Source: JAICTV01 sp035634055 (lineage in GTDB: Bacteria; Planctomycetota; Phycisphaerae; Tepidisphaerales; Tepidisphaeraceae). Taken from it: a stretch of 64,000 bases of DNA. Within the stretch, counting starts at the first letter, position 1. Each line of letters starts with the position of its first letter. Location of the stretch: the NCBI GenBank assembly GCA_035634055.1, contig DASQDR010000127.1:1-64000 (forward strand), written 5' to 3'. This document shows, piece by piece, positions 53,157-61,318 of the stretch. The notes under the pieces are model-generated. The model worked only from the letters and a program-made list of their open reading frames with translations, made no database searches and was not told the origin of the DNA. A program made the translations under genes and the position numbers.

Positions 53157-54067
53157 GCTTCGCCCACCCGCTGGTGCTGCTGCTGCTGGTCGTGCCCGTG
53201 ATCTACGGCGTGTGGGAGTGGACCCGCCGCGGCACCGAGGTGGTGCTGCCGTTCGACCACGCCGGCGTCCGCCGTGGCAAAATCCTGCCGCGCGTGCTCA
53301 CGCTGCTCAACCTGCTGCCGGCGCTGCTGCTGGCGATCGGCATCCTGGTGCTGGCCGGGCCGCAGCGGCTCAGCAGCAACGAGTCGGAGCGCGAGCTGAC
53401 CAACATCCAGTTCTGCATGGACGTCTCGGGCTCGATGACCGCCCAGTTCGGCGACGGCTCGCGCTACGATGGAGCGAAGAAGGCGATCGACGAGTTCCTC
53501 GACCACCGCAAGGGCGACGCCTTCGGCCTGACCATCTTCGGCAACGAGGTCCTGCACTGGGTGCCGATCACCCGCGACACCTCGGCGATCAAGCTCTCCA
53601 CCCCGTTCCTCCGCCCCGAGCGCATGCCGCACTACTTCGGCGGCACGCAGATCGGCAAGGCGCTGGACGAGTGCCACAAGCTGCTCGCCAGCCGCCCGCA
53701 GGGGGACCGGATGATCATCCTGGTCACCGACGGCTTCAGCGCCGACCTGAGCGGCGGGCGGGCGCTGGAGGTGGCGTCCAACCTGCGCAAGGACAAGATC
53801 GTCGTCTACATCATCCAGGTGGCCGACCAGCCGCTGCCCGACGAGATGCACACGATCTCGGGCGTCACCGGCGGCGAGGTGTTCGCCGCCGGCGACCCGC
53901 AGGCGCTGGCGACGGTCTTCCGCCACATCGACAAGATGCAGGCGGCGCGGCTCAAGCCGCCCAGCCGCGATTTCGCCGACTTCTTCGCCCCCGTGGCGCT
54001 GGTCGGGTTCGGCGCGGGGGCGATGCACCTGCTGACGCTGTTCGGGCTGAGGTACACGCCGTGGTAG
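53153..54067 (+). CDS. vWA-domain membrane protein, BatA/BatB-like (first copy)
   Basis: The 304-residue protein has the aerotolerance-regulator N-terminus: FAHPLVLLLLVVPVIYGVWEW, then RVLTLLNLLPALLLAIGILVLAG. A vWA domain follows with MIDAS motif DVSGSM (Asp90, Ser92, Ser94), Thr in GGTQIGKAL and Asp in ILVTDGFS. A C-terminal membrane segment (FFAPVALVGFGAGAMHLLTLF) closes it. The metal site looks intact. The ATG overlaps the upstream stop. Confidence 0.93.
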   Translation: MSFAHPLVLLLLVVPVIYGVWEWTRRGTEVVLPFDHAGVRRGKILPRVLTLLNLLPALLLAIGILVLAGPQRLSSNESERELTNIQFCMDVSGSMTAQFGDGSRYDGAKKAIDEFLDHRKGDAFGLTIFGNEVLHWVPITRDTSAIKLSTPFLRPERMPHYFGGTQIGKALDECHKLLASRPQGDRMIILVTDGFSADLSGGRALEVASNLRKDKIVVYIIQVADQPLPDEMHTISGVTGGEVFAAGDPQALATVFRHIDKMQAARLKPPSRDFADFFAPVALVGFGAGAMHLLTLFGLRYTPW

Positions 54068-55152
54068 CCAGCGCCATCGCCATCTCGGTGCTGCTGCTGG
54101 CGCTGCTGGCGGAGTGGCTGCACGCGCGGCGGGTGCGGCGGGTGGCGCACCTGGCGTTCGGCCCGGCGGCGGCGCCGCGGCCGTGGGTGCGGTTCGTGCC
54201 GCCCGCCCGCGCGGTTGGGCTGGCCGCGATGGCGTGGGGCCTGGTCACGCTCTACCAGATGGACCCGCAGTACCGCCGCCCCAAGGAGATCCCCGACGCC
54301 GCGCTCAAGCGCATCCTCATCGTGCTGGACGTCTCCCCGAGCATGGAGCTGCCCGACGCCGGCGAGGCCAAGGACCAGATGCGCTCCAAGCGCGCGGCCA
54401 AGGTGCTGATGTCCACGCTGGAGCGCATCTCGCTCGAGCAGGCGCGGGTGAGCGTGGTCGCGTTCTACACCAAGGCTAAGCCCGTCGTCATCGACACGCG
54501 CGACCCGGCGGTGGTGAAGAACATCGTGGACGACCTGCCACTGGATTACGCCTTCGACCCGGGCAAGACCGCGCTGCTCGATGGGATCGACGAGGCGTTC
54601 AAGCTCGCCAAGCCGTGGCGGCCGAAGAGCGCGACGCTGATCCTGATCAGCGACGGCGACACCGTCCCCTACACCGGCATGCCCGCCCCGCCGCCGTCGA
54701 TCGCGCGCACGCTGGTGATTGGCGTTGGCGATACCAAGGCGGGGAAGTTCATCGACGGGCACGTCTCGCGGCAGGCGGGCACCACCCTGCGGCAGGTGGC
54801 GACGCGCCTTGGGGGGACGTACTACGACGCCAACGACCGCAACATCCCCACGCAGCTCATCAGCGATCTGGCCGGGGTGCTGCCGATAAAGGACGACTCC
54901 GCTGCCGGCCGCCGCGAGGCCGCCATCGCCGCGACGTTCTCCGGCGCCGCGATCACCGCGATGACGCCGGTGCTGCTGGCGATCTTCGGCACGCGCTGGA
55001 GGCCGGGGCGCAGGGCGCGCGAAGCCGCCGAACCCGCCGCGAGGTCCGCCGCCGCCGCCGCGACGTCCGCGACCGCTTCGGCCGCCGCGCCGTCGCCGCC
55101 GATCGCTCGATCCTCACCTCAACTTCACCTGCAAGGAGCCGTTCATGCGTAG
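54061..55152 (+). CDS. vWA-domain membrane protein, BatA/BatB-like (second copy)
   Basis: The 363-residue protein from a GTG overlapping the previous stop has an N-terminal helix (VVASAIAISVLLLALLAEWL), a second hydrophobic stretch and a vWA domain. MIDAS is DVSPSM (Asp90), Thr lies in GKTALLDGID and Asp in LISDGDT. A C-terminal helix (ITAMTPVLLAIFG) and an Arg/Ala/Pro-rich tail end the protein. The two vWA proteins differ clearly in sequence, as BatA and BatB do. Confidence 0.92.
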   Translation: MVASAIAISVLLLALLAEWLHARRVRRVAHLAFGPAAAPRPWVRFVPPARAVGLAAMAWGLVTLYQMDPQYRRPKEIPDAALKRILIVLDVSPSMELPDAGEAKDQMRSKRAAKVLMSTLERISLEQARVSVVAFYTKAKPVVIDTRDPAVVKNIVDDLPLDYAFDPGKTALLDGIDEAFKLAKPWRPKSATLILISDGDTVPYTGMPAPPPSIARTLVIGVGDTKAGKFIDGHVSRQAGTTLRQVATRLGGTYYDANDRNIPTQLISDLAGVLPIKDDSAAGRREAAIAATFSGAAITAMTPVLLAIFGTRWRPGRRAREAAEPAARSAAAAATSATASAAAPSPPIARSSPQLHLQGAVHA

Positions 55153-55885
55153 CCTGCTCACCGTCGCGTGGCTCGTGATCCCGGTGGCGCTGCTGGCCTA
55201 CCACTACGGCCCCGGGCAGGAGAAGCTGGCCCGCGACCGCGCCGCGCGCGAGCTCAAGGTCGCCGAAGCCGCCGAGGCCAAGGACGACTGGAAGGCCGCC
55301 CACGCCGCCTATGGCCGGGCGCTGCAGAACCTCCCGGAAAAGGACACCGAAGCGCGGCTCAAGGCGCGGCTGGCGCAGTCGAAGACGCGCATGTACTTCG
55401 GCGAGCTGCCCGAGGCGGCCGAGGAAGTGGACGCGCTGCTGGCCGACGCGCACAAGGACGCGGCGAGCCAGGCGCTGAAGGACGAGATCCGCTCCACCGC
55501 CGGCTCGATGCGCTACTACCTCGGCTGGCTGATGCGGCTGGAAGGGGCCGAGACCGAGGAGTGGACCGAGCAGACCGAGGCGGCGCGGCAAGAGTTCCGC
55601 CTGCTGGCCGAGCAGTCGCAGGCGCGCGGCGACGCCGGCGCCGCCAAGGGGCACCAGGAAAACCTCGAGGCCTCCATCCGCCTGGCGCGCATGGACATCA
55701 GCGAGCTGAAAGGCCTGCCCCTCCCCAAGCAGTGCCAGGGCAACGGCGACTGCGCCGGCAAGTGCCGCAAGCAGAAGGAGAGCCGCAGCAAGGTCGGCAA
55801 AAAGCCCGGCGACGCACGGCAGCAGATCACCGAGGACAAGTCCAAGGGCGCGGGCAAGAACGATCGCCCGGAGGGGGGATCGTAG
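55145..55885 (+). CDS. Membrane-anchored TPR-like protein
   Basis: The 246-residue protein has an N-terminal anchor (LLTVAWLVIPVALLAYHYGP), then helices with a TPR-like pattern (AAEAKDDWKAAHAAYGRALQNLPEKDTEARLKARLAQSK). The C-terminal tail is Lys-rich, with cysteines in CQGNGDCAGKCRK. GGAG precedes the ATG. Bat operons often include a TPR protein (BatC/BatE), which this may replace. The cysteine cluster is of unknown role. Confidence 0.82.
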   Translation: MRSLLTVAWLVIPVALLAYHYGPGQEKLARDRAARELKVAEAAEAKDDWKAAHAAYGRALQNLPEKDTEARLKARLAQSKTRMYFGELPEAAEEVDALLADAHKDAASQALKDEIRSTAGSMRYYLGWLMRLEGAETEEWTEQTEAARQEFRLLAEQSQARGDAGAAKGHQENLEASIRLARMDISELKGLPLPKQCQGNGDCAGKCRKQKESRSKVGKKPGDARQQITEDKSKGAGKNDRPEGGS

Positions 55886-55990
55886 GGAGTGGACAATGGT
55901 CAGTGGCTAGCGGTCAGTGGCTGGGGGTAACGCCGCCAGCAGGAACGTTGTCATCCCGAAGCGTACTCGCGAGGGATCTCGGGGCGGATA
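55886..55990. repeat. Direct repeats in the spacer before the giant exported gene
   Basis: GGTCAGTGGCT occurs at 55898-55908 and 55912-55922. TCATCCCGAAGCGTACTCGC and GAGGGATCTCGGGGCGGA follow. These may be single-arm relatives of the cassettes. Confidence 0.5.
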
Positions 55991-56003
55991 GAACGGGTGG
56001 CTC

Positions 56004-59000
56004 ATGACAAAGCTGTCGAAGACGGTTGCGGTGTTGACCCTTGCGGCAGCGACGTCGGCGGTCCTGGCGCAGACGAAGCCGGCGACGCGGGAGGCGGAGG
56101 CGGTGGCCGGCGAGGTCGTGGGGGTGGTCGACGAGACCTCGGCTGCGCCCGCGACGCAGGCTGCCGCCACGGAGTCTGCCGCCACGCAGGCGGCGGCAGC
56201 CGGGAGTGGTTCCACCACCGGCCCGGCGACCGGTCCCGCCACTAACCCGTCGACCGGCCCCGCCAGCAAGCCGGTGGCGCGGATCGACAAGTTCCTCAAG
56301 ACCAAGGTCGGGCGGACCGCGCAGTCGTCGCTCCAGGCGCTGAGCGCGCCGGAGGACCCCAAGGCGGACGAACCCGCGCGATACCAGCGGCACGTGCAGG
56401 CCGGGCGGTGGGACGAGGTGGCGAAGGTCATCGCCAGCTTCAAGGGCGACGACGCCAAGAAGCTCTACAAGCAGCTCGTGCAGCAGCTCGCCTCGGGCGA
56501 GAGCGGCGGGGGCGGGACAGAAGCGCCCTCGCCGAGCGGCGCCGGCGTGGAGGCGCGCATGCGCAGCGCCCGCGTGATCGTCAGCGGCGGCGGCGCACCG
56601 CAGGTGGTGCAGGGCGGGCCGGGCGCCGGCGGCGGCGGGCCGCACGTGTTGCCGCAGGATGTCATCGCCGTCCTGAACGCCGCGCCGGCCGATTTTGACG
56701 ACGACCTCACCGAGCCGCTCGGCCAGCTCGTGCAGGTCGCGCTCAGCAGGGCTGACGTGATCGACCCGATCGTGGCCGCGCTGGACAAGGGCGTCCGCAA
56801 CCTCGGCGGGAGCGAGGAGGCCAGCCGCTACCGTGCCGCGCAGGTGCTCGCCGCCGCGGGGCGGGCCTTCGAGTCCGGCAAGTTCCTCCCGCCGCTGAAA
56901 GACGACCTGGCGGAGAACGACCCCAAGCTCCTCGACCTGCACGCGAAGTTCCTGCTCGCCAAGATCCCGCAGGCGCGCGACGAGGCGGACGCGCTGCGGG
57001 CGCGGGCGTGGCAGGTGTCGCAGGCGCAGATGATTCACCAGCAGGCCGACGCCAAGCAGCGCGACGCCGCCGTTGCCCGCGCGCTGGAGCTGTTCCCCGC
57101 GCTCTCGAAGGACGCCACCGCCGGCTGGTTCAAGGAGGGGCTGTCGAAGCAGCAGCAGGGGACCGGCGTGCTGGCGAGCCTGGCGCAGTCGCTCGCGCAG
57201 GCGTTCCAGAACCGCGATTCCGACCGCCGCGAGAAGGGACTGCGGCAGCAGCGGCAACTCGTCGACGGCATCCTGTCCAACGCCGGCGGCGAGCCCGCGC
57301 GGTGGGCGCCCGCACTGAACGTGCTGGCGATGGCGTGGCTCCACGAGGCGGACTACGCCAGGAACCGCCCGTCGCAGCGCGACATGACGCGGCAGCGCAA
57401 CCAGATGTACGGCCCCTACTACGAGGGCCCGCCGCCGCAGATGAACAACGGCAACGAGCCGCCGCCGCTCGACGCCAAGGTGCTGCTGGAGAGCGCGCCG
57501 CCGGAGCCGTGGCTGGCGCAGCTCGACCCGTCGCTGGCGGTGCGCGTGCGGGCGGCCGTCGCCGAGATGCACTTCAAGGACGATGAGCCGCTCAGCGCCA
57601 TGCCGATCATCGAGCTGCTGGCCAAGACTCACTCTAAAACCGCCGGCGCGCTCGCCGACAGCCTGGTGATGGGCCTCAGCCGCGCGTGGGACCCGAACCA
57701 GAGCAGCATGTCCCGCCGCTACAGCAGCAGCATGTATTACGGCCCGTACGGCTACATGCAGCAATCGGAGGGGGGAATCCCGCTCACGCGCAGCGCGCAG
57801 GCGCGGAACCTCGCGGAGCTGTCGGAAACGCTGAAGAAGCTGGCCGCCCTGCCGATCGAGCCGGTGAGCGACGGCGCGCTCGTGGCCGCCTTCTCCAACG
57901 CCCACTCCGCCGCCGAGGTCTTCCGCATCGAGGATTTGCAGAGCGTCTTCGGCCCGCCGGAGAAGATGAAGCGCGAGACGCTCGCGGAGCTGCTCCAGAC
58001 CATGCGGCAGCGGCTGGCGACGTCGTGGCGGTCGCCGCAGGTCCAGCAGCAGGCCAAGACCAAGCGCACCGACAAGGAGCTCGACGCCGAGGTGACGCGC
58101 GGCTACGCGCTGCTGGTGGAACTGCTCGAACACCGCGTCGCCCGCGAGCAGGACTGGAAGCTGATGACCATCCTCGGCTCCGCCCTGTTCGACTGGGCCG
58201 AGTACGACTACGGCAAGCAGGTGGAGCTGGCCATCTATACCGCCCGGCGCGACAAGGCGTTCATCGTCTTCCACCAGGCGGCGGACAAGTACCAGGCGGC
58301 GCTGCCGACGCTGAAGGAGAGCGAGCAGTCGTCGTTCGTCCACCAGCAGTGGTTCAACGCCGCGCTGGGCGCCAGCGATCTGGCCGCCCTCACGCGGCAG
58401 GCGGCGCCGTCGCAGACGCAGATCGACCAGGTGCGCGCCGCGCTGCTGGCGATCCCCGGCAAGGAGCTGGCCGAGAAGCACATGGCCGGCTTCGCCAGGT
58501 GGCTGGGCGACGCCCCCGGCAGCATCAAGCCGGAGCTGAAGCACCGCTTCCTCAAGGCGGGGCTTCAGGTCGCCGGCGATCACCCCGCCGCCGAGCCGGC
58601 GCGCAAGCTCGTGCAGTATTACGCGGACCTGCTGACCGAGGTGGAGCTCCACGCCGCCGTCGAAGGCGATCCGGTCGTCGGCCACGCCGCGCCGTTCGGG
58701 CTCCACCTGACCATCCGCCACACCGCGGCCGTCGGCCGCGAGTCGGGCGGGTTCAACAAGTACCTGACCAACCCGCAGAGCCGCAGCGGCGGCTACTACT
58801 ACCCCGGCCCGTCCGGGCAGGGACCGGTCAACTACCGCGACGACTTCGAGAAGAAGGTGCGCGGCGCGCTCGCCGAGCGCTTCGAGATCCAGTCAATCAC
58901 GTGGTACGACGAAAAGGTGGAATCGCGCCCGTTCGGCAGGCCGGGCTGGCGCGAGACGCCCGTCGCGTACGTGCTGCTCAAGCCGAAGGACGCGGCGGTG

Positions 59001-59849
59001 GACAAGGTCCCGCCGATCGCGATGGACATGGATTTTTCCGACCGCACCGGCACCGTGATCCTTCCGGTGACGTCGCAGGTGCTGCTGGTGGACGCCCGCC
59101 CCGCCGCCGCCCCGCCCCGGCCGGTGCAGAACATCGAGGTGACGCAGATCCTCGACCAGCGCGACGCCGCCAACGGCAAGCTCACCCTCGACATCAAGGC
59201 GACCGCCAAGGGCCTGCTGCCCGATCTGGCCGGACTGCTCGACGTCAACATCCCCGGCTTCACCGTCGAGAAGATCGCCGACAACGGCCTGGCCGTGAAC
59301 AGCATGGACGTCGAGGGCGACCCCCTCCGTCCGCAGGTGGAGCGGTCGTGGCTGATCAACCTCGCCGCCGCCGGCGGCACGCGCGGGGAGGCGGCGTTCA
59401 AATTCCCGCAGGCGAAATCGACAGACGTGAAGGTGCTGTTCAAGCGCTACGCCGACGCCGACGTGGCCGACGTCGATCCGCAAGTTGCCGTGACCGGCCT
59501 GCCGCTGGGCAAGGGTCGCGGCTGGCTCTGGGCGACGGTGGCGCTGGTGTTGGTCGCGGCGGCGGTGGCGACAATGCTGCTGCTCCGCCGCCGGCGCAAG
59601 ATCGACGCCCCGCCGCCGCAGCCGTACGCCGTGCCGCAGCACGTCTCACCGTTCACGGTGATCGACCTGCTCAAGCGGATGGAGCACGACCCGGAGATCG
59701 GCCTGTCACCGGCGCAGCGCGAGCAGCTCACGGGGCAGATCCTGCACCTCCAGGAAAAGTTCTTCTCCCCCAAGCCCAACGGCGAGGCGGCACCGAACCT
59801 GTCGGCCATCGCCAGCCACTGGGTCGGGCAGGCGCAGCGGCAGCCGTGA
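56004..59849 (+). CDS. Large exported protein of the MoxR/Bat-like operon, unknown function
   Basis: The 1281-residue protein has a signal peptide (MTKLSKTVAVLTLAAATSAVLA) and a Thr/Ala/Gly-rich low-complexity segment. A very long helical, TPR-like region follows (about 100-880; for example AAAGRAFESGKFLPPLKDDLAENDP and KQVELAIYTARRDKAFIVFHQAADKYQ). Next is a beta-rich domain before a single membrane helix (WLWATVALVLVAAAVATMLLLRRRR, from about 1172). The cytoplasmic end carries a short helical domain (FTVIDLLKRMEHDPEIGLSPAQREQLTGQI). No enzyme motif was recognised. Position suggests a scaffold working with the vWA proteins. Confidence 0.85.
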   Translation: MTKLSKTVAVLTLAAATSAVLAQTKPATREAEAVAGEVVGVVDETSAAPATQAAATESAATQAAAAGSGSTTGPATGPATNPSTGPASKPVARIDKFLKTKVGRTAQSSLQALSAPEDPKADEPARYQRHVQAGRWDEVAKVIASFKGDDAKKLYKQLVQQLASGESGGGGTEAPSPSGAGVEARMRSARVIVSGGGAPQVVQGGPGAGGGGPHVLPQDVIAVLNAAPADFDDDLTEPLGQLVQVALSRADVIDPIVAALDKGVRNLGGSEEASRYRAAQVLAAAGRAFESGKFLPPLKDDLAENDPKLLDLHAKFLLAKIPQARDEADALRARAWQVSQAQMIHQQADAKQRDAAVARALELFPALSKDATAGWFKEGLSKQQQGTGVLASLAQSLAQAFQNRDSDRREKGLRQQRQLVDGILSNAGGEPARWAPALNVLAMAWLHEADYARNRPSQRDMTRQRNQMYGPYYEGPPPQMNNGNEPPPLDAKVLLESAPPEPWLAQLDPSLAVRVRAAVAEMHFKDDEPLSAMPIIELLAKTHSKTAGALADSLVMGLSRAWDPNQSSMSRRYSSSMYYGPYGYMQQSEGGIPLTRSAQARNLAELSETLKKLAALPIEPVSDGALVAAFSNAHSAAEVFRIEDLQSVFGPPEKMKRETLAELLQTMRQRLATSWRSPQVQQQAKTKRTDKELDAEVTRGYALLVELLEHRVAREQDWKLMTILGSALFDWAEYDYGKQVELAIYTARRDKAFIVFHQAADKYQAALPTLKESEQSSFVHQQWFNAALGASDLAALTRQAAPSQTQIDQVRAALLAIPGKELAEKHMAGFARWLGDAPGSIKPELKHRFLKAGLQVAGDHPAAEPARKLVQYYADLLTEVELHAAVEGDPVVGHAAPFGLHLTIRHTAAVGRESGGFNKYLTNPQSRSGGYYYPGPSGQGPVNYRDDFEKKVRGALAERFEIQSITWYDEKVESRPFGRPGWRETPVAYVLLKPKDAAVDKVPPIAMDMDFSDRTGTVILPVTSQVLLVDARPAAAPPRPVQNIEVTQILDQRDAANGKLTLDIKATAKGLLPDLAGLLDVNIPGFTVEKIADNGLAVNSMDVEGDPLRPQVERSWLINLAAAGGTRGEAAFKFPQAKSTDVKVLFKRYADADVADVDPQVAVTGLPLGKGRGWLWATVALVLVAAAVATMLLLRRRRKIDAPPPQPYAVPQHVSPFTVIDLLKRMEHDPEIGLSPAQREQLTGQILHLQEKFFSPKPNGEAAPNLSAIASHWVGQAQRQP

Positions 59850-59975
59850 TGCCAACCGACTGCGCGGGCGTGGGCGGGCGCGAGTCGCGGCGGGGAATCG
59901 CGCCCGGCGACGCGCGCCCTCACGCGTGCGCGCGCGATCGGAATGGCGCCTCCGGCCGTTACAATGCCGCGCATC

Positions 59976-61241
59976 ATGTCCAGCACGATCAGCTCGACCG
60001 CCGGTCTGGATCCGCGGCGGACCGTCGCGGAACTGAAGGAACTCCGCTCGCTCACCGGCAACGCCGACGGCGCGCAGCGCGTCGCCTTCACCCCCACGTG
60101 GGCCGCCGCGCGAGCCTTCCTGCGCGAGAAGCTTGCCGCCCTGCCGGTGGAGGTTCACGTCGATGCGGCCGGAAACATGTGGGCGACGCTGAAAGGCAAA
60201 TCTGACCGCGAGCTGCTCATGGGCGGGCACATTGACTCGGTGCCCAACGGTGGGTGGCTCGACGGATGCCTGAACACGCTCGCGGGGCTGGAGGTCCTGC
60301 GCCGGGTCGCCGCCGAAGGTGCGCCGCCGCCGGTCACGGTGCGGCTGGTCGACTGGTGCGATGAGGAGGGCGCCCGCTTCGGCCGGTCGCTCTTCGGCTC
60401 CAGCGCCGCCAGCGGCGCGCTCGTGCCGGACGAGGTGCGCAACCTCACCGACCGGGACGGCATCAAGCTGATCGACGCCGCCCGCGCGCACGGCATCGAC
60501 CTCGATCGCGCGCCCGATGCCCGGCGCGAGCTCGCCCGCGCCGCTGCCTACCTCGAGTTGCACATCGAGCAGGGCCCGGTGCTGGAGAGCAAGGGGCTGC
60601 CAATGGGGGCGGTGCTCGGGACGTTCGGCGTCGAGCGGCACACCATCGCCTTCACCGGCCAGGCCGCCCATTCCGGCTCCACGCCGATGAACCACCGCCG
60701 CGACGCGCTCGCCGGCGTCTCGAAGCTGCACCTGGCGGTGCGCGAGATCGCCGCCAGGCACGGCGGCGTCTGCACGGTCGGCAAGGTGACGACCGAGCCG
60801 GGCATCGTCACCGCCGTCGTCGGCCGCGCCGAGATGACGCTCGACCAGCGCCACCTCGACGCCGCCATTCTCGCCCGCATGTACGCCGACGCGCGCGACG
60901 CCAGCGGGCGGATCGCGTCGGAGGAGAAGATCGACGTGGCGTGGAAGAAGCTGTGGCAGATCCAGCCGTTCCCGTTCCACCCGGAGCTGATCGAGATGGC
61001 CGACGAGTCGATCCGCGAGGTGTGCGGCGTCAGCCACCGCCTGCCCAGCGGCCCGCTGCACGACGCGGCGGAGGTCTGCCGCGCGGGCGTGCCGACGGTC
61101 ATGCTCTTCGTGCAGAGTTTGCGCGGCATCTCGCACAACAAGATCGAGGACACCGCCGAGGCGCACCTCGAGCAGTCGGTGCGCGCGCTCGACCGGCTGG
61201 CGAGCAAGGCGATGCGCTGGATCGAGCAACGGCCCGTATGA
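59976..61241 (+). CDS. M20-family amidohydrolase (N-carbamoyl-L-amino acid hydrolase / allantoate amidohydrolase-like)
   Basis: This Zn-dependent hydrolase of C-N bonds in ureido compounds has 421 residues. It contains GGHIDSVPNGGWLDG (His85, Asp87), WCDEEGARFGRSLFGS (Glu130, Glu131), LELHIEQGPVLE (His196), FTGQAAHSGSTPM in the dimerisation domain, and SGPLHDAAEVC (His362) with ISHNKIED. All metal and substrate motifs of the AllC/HyuC group are present. The start is uncertain: ATG at MSSTISS is preferred, and two in-frame ATGs lie upstream. No pyrimidine or purine breakdown gene is adjacent. Confidence 0.93.
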   Translation: MSSTISSTAGLDPRRTVAELKELRSLTGNADGAQRVAFTPTWAAARAFLREKLAALPVEVHVDAAGNMWATLKGKSDRELLMGGHIDSVPNGGWLDGCLNTLAGLEVLRRVAAEGAPPPVTVRLVDWCDEEGARFGRSLFGSSAASGALVPDEVRNLTDRDGIKLIDAARAHGIDLDRAPDARRELARAAAYLELHIEQGPVLESKGLPMGAVLGTFGVERHTIAFTGQAAHSGSTPMNHRRDALAGVSKLHLAVREIAARHGGVCTVGKVTTEPGIVTAVVGRAEMTLDQRHLDAAILARMYADARDASGRIASEEKIDVAWKKLWQIQPFPFHPELIEMADESIREVCGVSHRLPSGPLHDAAEVCRAGVPTVMLFVQSLRGISHNKIEDTAEAHLEQSVRALDRLASKAMRWIEQRPV

Positions 61242-61318
61242 TGCCCGCCCCGCCCGCGCGTACGCGAGACTTGGACCTCGCCGGACCGCCGGCCGCGGGC
61301 TTCAGCCAGGAGGTGATC